A DNA stretch of 64,000 nucleotides, from assembly GCA_958295665.1 (NCBI GenBank), contig OY282558.1, forward strand, positions 32,943,045 through 33,007,044. The letters run 5' to 3'. Source of the stretch: Tipula vernalis. Taxonomy: Eukaryota > Arthropoda > Insecta > Diptera > Tipulidae. Below the pieces are notes generated by a model. It made no database searches, was not told the DNA's origin, and saw nothing but the letters and a program-made list of their open reading frames with translations. Position 1 is the stretch's first letter. Each line of letters starts with the position of its first letter. Made by a program: the position numbers and the translations under genes. Below are positions 58,111-64,000 of this stretch, one piece after another.

Positions 58111-61100
58111 TCAATTCGTTTTGAATATTTAATATTTTAACGGAATCCAAAAATGTCCTTGGAAAAGTTTTTACTTGCAGAACCAGTGCCACCTAAAATA
58201 TTTTGGTTCTCTGTACCTCTTTTTGACATTTTTCTGGAACTAAATGTTTAAAAAAAATATAAAAACTGTTATTTTCATTTTCGAAAACTTTCGATCTAGA
58301 TTTTTACCTCTAACTTGAATTTTGAAGGAAATTCTTACAAACATCGAGTATAAAGAATGCAGTGAGAGTAATGAACCGCCACTGTTTCTGTACGCAAATT
58401 TTTCACTAATTATTTTAATTTACAATAAATTATCTGACACGCACAAATTGACACTAGAATTGCTCCGATGGGATGAGCCATTCTCTTGCTACAGAGGTTC
58501 AAGCATTTAAATCGCTCGAAATCAGAGGTTCTCGACACGGCTTTCCTCGCTGCATGTTGATGTCATTGCGATAATATTATGCATATGAGGCACGACGTCT
58601 GAGGACCAACCTAAGCAATCATATATTTAAATTAAATGTTATGTTTTAAAATTACTAAGTTAAAATTTATAGTTGATAAAAATTGACAAAATTACCGCCG
58701 TAAATTTGCTAAATTGGTAGTCGGTATTGCATTCCCCATGTGGAAGGCACTAAATAAAATTATGCAATATTTACGGAAACCGATTTTTAGAAAATTCTAA
58801 TGGCCATGCTATACTTTTCTAAATGTAGTAAAGTTTGCTTATTGAGTTCTGATAAATTTCTTTTTAGATTTTTAAAACTATGCCATTTCTTCTATTCCTA
58901 TAAATATGGTATTTAAAGATTTGGTCGTTTCCTGTAGTTTAACTTGTTAAAGGAATATTTAGGAGGGGAACAATAAAAAACTAATTATTTATCACATTTG
59001 GTAGCTATTGAATTCTAAAAATTTTGGTTAGACTATTTATTACAACTTAGCAGCAGTTATTATTGGGACATTATTCTTTTAATATAAACAATTAAATACA
59101 GGTATATGAATTTATTTATTCCTCACGATCACATTGCCACAAAAACTCGCCAATTTCAATATGTTATTTGCAAGCACACATATCACCAAATTTTATGCTA
59201 ACTCCAATTTTAAATTCAGATTATTATTTGTATTGTATTGAACACATACCGAACATGTTATTTTAGAAAATTTGGAAAACTTAAATATTTTTTTTTTTTT
59301 TTTTTTGGCTTTAGGTATACATACATAAATGTTACATGAATATGCTGCAACGAACTTTAAATATATATAACTTGAAAATCTCAAACAAATGGCAATCAAC
59401 TGACAAAATACATAATATGCTATTAAAATTCCACAATCAATTTTATTTCTTTTAAACAATAAAAATTCCAAACAGAATTAAGAAAAAAAAAATCGAACTA
59501 CACGAATCCTATATCGATGACAAAACAGTTTCAGTTATTCGAAAAATTTAAAATAATTCAAATTGATTAATGAGTTAACGATAGGACACAATTTTAAAAT
59601 GATAAAAATGTAAGTTTCTTTACACGCCACAAATAATAGATTGACCTAAAAATGGAGTATGTATATAGTGTTTATTTAAAAGATGAAAGTGTTGCACTAA
59701 GATCGAAATAAATTTCGATTTTGTCTTGTGTGGTCAAAACCAATAAAATTCACTAAAAATATTTTTTGATTTTCAACCAAATATACACTTTAAAATTGGT
59801 CACACAAATTGAAGCAATTTATTAATTGCTTAAAGGTAATTTATTTCTATATTTTATAAACTCCCTGGTGTACGAGTAGAGTAAAACATAAAATGAAAGA
59901 TGATGGTTGTTGGTTTCTTATCCGTTCGTTGTTGTTTTTTTTTTTTTTTTTTTAGTTTTAAAAGACATAAAATTAAAAAAATAAAAATAATGTATTAAAT
60001 GCATTAACCGCTTCTTTTGAAATACTTATCTATTTATTTTGGGATCTTTAAAAAATAAAATAATATTTTCAATAACATATCGTTAAAAATCATGGATTTT
60101 GAATGAATCATTTGTTTGGAATTTTGTAATAAATTTTTTCGTTTTTTTAGAAACAAAGATGCAGAAATTGATACTGAACTGTTTCAACATGCATATAATA
60201 GTAGCCCATTAAACAGGTTCAATTTTACAGACTGAAGAACACCGCACTCGAGTGATATTATGCGCCTTATACATGTGCACATATGAAATTCATAAACAAA
60301 ATGTCAAATGTAAATAGTGTTGTATTTAAACTTTAAATAGATATACATAAATAGATAAGTTATTTCATGGGTTTTTAACTTAAGCTTTTAACATAGCGCT
60401 AAATAAATTAACACTAATTTTCAAAACACTACATTTTTAAATGTTCAAAATTTCACGTTGAAAACAATACATTTCGGGACATCTTCAATGAAAAATAAAT
60501 AATTGATATAGCTACGCGTTATTATAATCTTTAACCATGTACATAATATTATGTATTGTTTATATTTATGTACTTTGCTCTTTATATTGTAGAAACAAAC
60601 CGTCGAATTTCATTAGAAATTTTCGTGTATATGGTATACTTACACGTAAGAATATGATGATAAATATAGTACACTAAACGAATTTTTATTGAACACGTTT
60701 AACACCCGCAGACAAAGAAAATTTTATTTTTCAATATCCTTGACTTCAATAAAATTTTTGTTTAATATGCAAATATCTAAAATACAGAAAGAATCAATCA
60801 TCGCGCGCGTACTCGTACATACATTTTCTTTATAACATATAAAATTGCTTTATAAATATTTATTTTTACGGAATAGGTACAGTTGTTTCATACAGACGTC
60901 TGTGAATGTGTACTGCCTTACATATGCATGCTTAAGACTTATTTCTAAACAACATATTACTTTTGAAAATAATACAAAAAATTTGCAAAATTTTGTGATT
61001 ACGTTATAAATAAATTGTTATAATTACAAGTTTATTATACAAATAATTGGTTGAGGCATGAACTTCAACTCTGTGAACTGTTGTTAATAGCAGCACAGTA

Positions 61101-62800
61101 GTCGGTAATGTTAAAAAGGAAAACTCTTGCGGAAAACAGTAGTTCAAATTTGAAGTGCGAATCCGAAAAAAATCGACAAATTAACCACCGAAAATTTAAA
61201 ATTCCAATCCTCATAATAAATCCGCTAGATTCGCTAAATGACGGTACCTTCCTAAAAGGAAAACTAAATTATGTTAGACCATAAAATTGAAGTATCATTT
61301 AAACTGAATTTTGCTCACCACTTGTTATTCGGTAATGATAGCCTTTAACTTTACGATCTCAATCGATTTATTCACCTTATTGAAACAAACAAAATACTCT
61401 TCAATTAATAAAATCGGCCATTTACCACCCAAGCACCTCTAAAAATACTACAAATGCAATTTTTTCTGTTTTTTCTGATTTATGACCTGTAGCCGGTGTA
61501 CAAATTAAAATCCAGCCTGATATAACACCATTACAAGTTTTGTAATTCGTTAATTTTCTAAATATTCGTCGAATCAACAAATGCGTATGGCAAAAACTTT
61601 GCTACCTGTCCTTAGATATTGTAACAATTAATTCAAAGTTTTCAAAAATAATTTAAACGCACAGAAATCACGTGGAAGTAACATTCAAAAAGCACACAAG
61701 ACGAGGGTTTATTTGAAAATGCGTAGGGGATCCGTATAAGTTTCCAAGTGGAAAGATAAATGATAGGTCCTTTTTATCGCTGTAGCCTTTCACATCAAAT
61801 TGATAGAAGTCCGGAATAGACCTGAACAAATAGCCGAAATAAACCTGAAGGATAGAAGTGATAACTGACTTACGTACGGCTCCCTAAAATGGTCATGAAA
61901 AATCAAAATTTAGTAACAACAAATAGGCCTTTCATGGTCAATTCATCTTGTCCTGATAATTGCTTTGAAAAGTTTCATGCAAGCTATACTCATACTCGTT
62001 AATTTGCGAGGTATTATTTACCTCAATTATAAGAAACTATCCTTTTGGATATGGACAGATACGGACGTTTGACTGTCGTCGATCGATTGAGCTGGACAAT
62101 AAATATCATCTAAATAAATTTGAAAAGTGATCCGGCGAGAGAGGGAACGACACACATTTTTTTGAAATTTAAGCGTTTAAGGAATGGATGATTGAAGGCA
62201 ATCAGAATTGCATTTCAAGATAAGTGTCCTTCGCAAAAATTTAATTTGCGGAAATTAAATATGTGTCATTCTGCATAATTTCTGGTGGAAAAAGTGTCTG
62301 CCACTGGGCGCTTTCAGGTCCGCCAACTGTTGACAATAAGTTGAGTAAAATAAACACGTTCTTTTCTGAATGCAATTGATTTTAATTGTAACCTTTACTA
62401 AAATTTCATTCGCATTAGGAAATTTAGTACCAAGATTAGGTAGTTAGAACAATTATACAGCGTTTTATAAACTAATTTACTTTGTTCCAATAACAATGAT
62501 TAATTTTTATTGCCGTATTTCTTTCTTTTATATGCATATCTGTAGCCGCTGAAAGGAGCCACCAACAACAGATCTCGTATTCATTACACTCTACATAGCC
62601 AAACAGAAAAACCGCTGAAGAAACATACGACAGAAAATTATTCCTATACTGCACACAAATCCTGCAACGGTACAATTTTAAGTAGCTTAATTTATCTGAA
62701 GCGTCAACGAGGTTTAATCAAAGCACGTGGTAAAATCGGCAAATCAGCCATTTTATAATTTTTCGTTTACTGTACAAAATAGGTAACATGATTGATGTTT
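58111..62800. other. AT-rich stretch without recognised features
   Basis: No coding relic was recognised. T-runs occur near 59288-59306 and 59937-59954. Open frames (58322-58510, 59193-59471, 62472-62675) show no family motif. The part at 61640-62350 is slightly richer in GC but gave no motif I could place on either strand. Confidence 0.45.
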
Positions 62801-62954
62801 CGAATTTTTATGTAATATGAATCGAATGTAATAATGTGTATCAAATGAATGTATCGAATGTCTGGTTATGTTGCTGTTTAAGTAATTTATTCGACAAATA
62901 CATTTGATACACGTTAGTACGTACATTCGATTCATATTAGGTACATAAAATTCG
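62801..62954. repeat. 154-bp imperfect palindrome (foldback MITE)
   Basis: The left arm cgaatttttatgtaatatga followed by atcgaatgta and gtgtatcaaatg is mirrored by catttgatacac, tacattcgat and tcatattaggtacataaaattcg. The loop is near 62878. Non-coding; no clear target duplication. Confidence 0.8.
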
Positions 62955-63342
62955 ATCCGTCTCAACAATATCACACCTATGTGTACATACTTGAATAGAC
63001 TTCATTTGAAGCATATTTATATTTAAAATTTTTAATTTTCTTCCTAACCGTAAATTAATACTTTAAAAATTCTACTACTTTTACTAGTTGTAAAATTCTT
63101 CACCTACCCGCATTGTTGTCGTTATACGACACGTCATACGTGATTGTTGATTGCCTTTTATCGTTAGTTGATCTAATCTAACTCTTCCGGAATGCATCGG
63201 CGGAAGACGCTTCACCCTCGTTTGGACAAATGGCTTAATGACTAATATACGACCGATTTTTTCACGAGTTAAGAACAAATTGTTATATTCAACTCACTAA
63301 AATATTATCTTTAATTTCCAGCTTTATTTTTGGGTTATCTTT
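62955..63342. other. Short unassigned stretch
   Basis: No motif was recognised. A 64-codon open frame on the minus strand (63084-63278) is Arg/Thr-rich but has no known domain. Confidence 0.4.
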
Positions 63343-63355
63343 ATCTATCAGTGTA

Positions 63356-63720
63356 CACCACAAAAATTTGGCGATCAATTTCAGCAAAGGAAATATTAGG
63401 AAACTTGTGAGTTTTCTCTCAGGTCACTGTAACCTGAGATATCATTTGAACAAAATGAACCTGTCCACAGAGACGGAGTGCCGACTCTGTTTGGAAGAGA
63501 CAGAAACCGCAGAACACATACTATGTGAGTGTGTTGCTCTGTGCACACGGAGGTGGATTCATTTTGAAGAGAGGTATCTGACCCCGGAGAAATGTAAATT
63601 GGCCTCTATAAACAGCATTCTCGCCTTTATTAGAGAGGTGGAGAAGCTCCTGGAGTAACAGTACCCAATAGCACAAAAGATCTTTTAGGTCGTAGTGCTA
63701 GCCGCTTTTGGGCAGGGACG

Positions 63721-63751
<31 letters not shown>
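63356..63751 (+). mobile_element. 5'-truncated LINE 3' end with poly(A) and target duplication
   Basis: The 13-bp sequence atctatcagtgta stands at 63343-63355 and 63752-63764. Between them lie 396 bp ending in about 31 A residues (63721-63751). The coding part, open to the stop at 63656-63658, reads RKLVSFLSGHCNLRYHLNKM, then CRLCLEETETAEHILCECVA. This is the C-terminal Cys/His motif found after RNase H in I/LOA-type non-LTR retrotransposons. The motif is intact and the open frame unbroken, so the copy is recent. Only the last roughly 96 codons and a 62-bp 3' untranslated region were inserted. Confidence 0.92.
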
Positions 63752-63755
<4 letters not shown>

Positions 63756-63764
63756 ATCAGTGTA

Positions 63765-64000
63765 GATACTACCATCGGGTGACAATATAATACGGAAACT
63801 CATTAAATTCCAAGAAAAATTAAAAATTTACTAAAATTATCAGCAGCAGTTCGAAGCATTTCTATCTTTCAGTAATACGGTGGCCGTTGCTTAACGTCGA
63901 TAAATGATGAATTTGAGCGGTAGCTTTCTCACAGCGGTGGAGCTTTTCGGGATGTGTTTTTGGCCACACACGGTCATTTTGACAATTGTAGCATTGTTCA
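63765..64000. other. Window end, nothing recognised
   Basis: Unassigned AT-rich sequence. It is the flank into which the neighbouring LINE inserted. Confidence 0.5.

Noticed and set aside
63368..63658. Independent zinc-finger gene
   Set aside because: The Cys/His motif is the C-terminus of a LINE ORF2, and the segment has a poly(A) tail and target duplication.

Overview
The window reads as AT-rich, gene-poor arthropod DNA, almost certainly from an insect. Short tatgtatgtacata-type simple repeats hint at a fly, but that is only a weak hint. I found no host exon, tRNA, rRNA or bacterial-type gene. Nearly everything I can recognise is a transposable element (TE), a TE relic or a repeat, so the window is probably intergenic or a very large intron. 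The long open frames are short and mostly out of register with the real, decayed coding sequence.

Left part (1-16.5 kb): an array of 159-bp satellite units; a GTCT microsatellite; two 252-bp MITEs with perfect 45-bp inverted ends in opposite orientation; a mariner relic; a Gypsy-type pol relic; a degenerate minisatellite; then a stack of nested transposons at 8.6-12.3 kb (a long-inverted-repeat element holding a MITE, a hAT element, a Harbinger-type MITE and a 169-bp palindrome). Pieces of a minus-strand LINE lie at 13.4-16.5 kb.

Middle (16.5-46 kb): a long featureless AT-rich stretch; a mariner element with both ends and TA flanks (25.06-26.15 kb); a broken member of a repeated arthropod protein family (28.3-30.1 kb); a Harbinger transposase facing its Myb-like partner (30.9-32.5 kb); several MITEs and palindromes; a degenerate repeat field at 38 kb; and two further mariner/Tc1-type relics at 44-45.6 kb.

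Right part (46-64 kb): a 3.2-kb segment bounded by a 25-bp direct repeat and ending in a TCAA-type tail, most simply a LINE insertion; a 187-bp MITE; a Harbinger element with inverted ends, intron-containing transposase and convergent MADF gene joined by an internal deletion; a Jockey-like LINE on the minus strand interrupted by a plus-strand LINE 3' end with its own target duplication; and a 396-bp 5'-truncated LINE with poly(A) and 13-bp target duplication.

No recognised coding unit is intact. Any partner relationships (transposase plus Myb/MADF protein; ORF1, endonuclease and reverse transcriptase of one LINE) are those of dead elements. I saw no clear new functional system. The most unusual structures are the five-component nest, the inverted MITE pair, and a degenerate TCGAATAATCTCG-like repeat present at three distant places.
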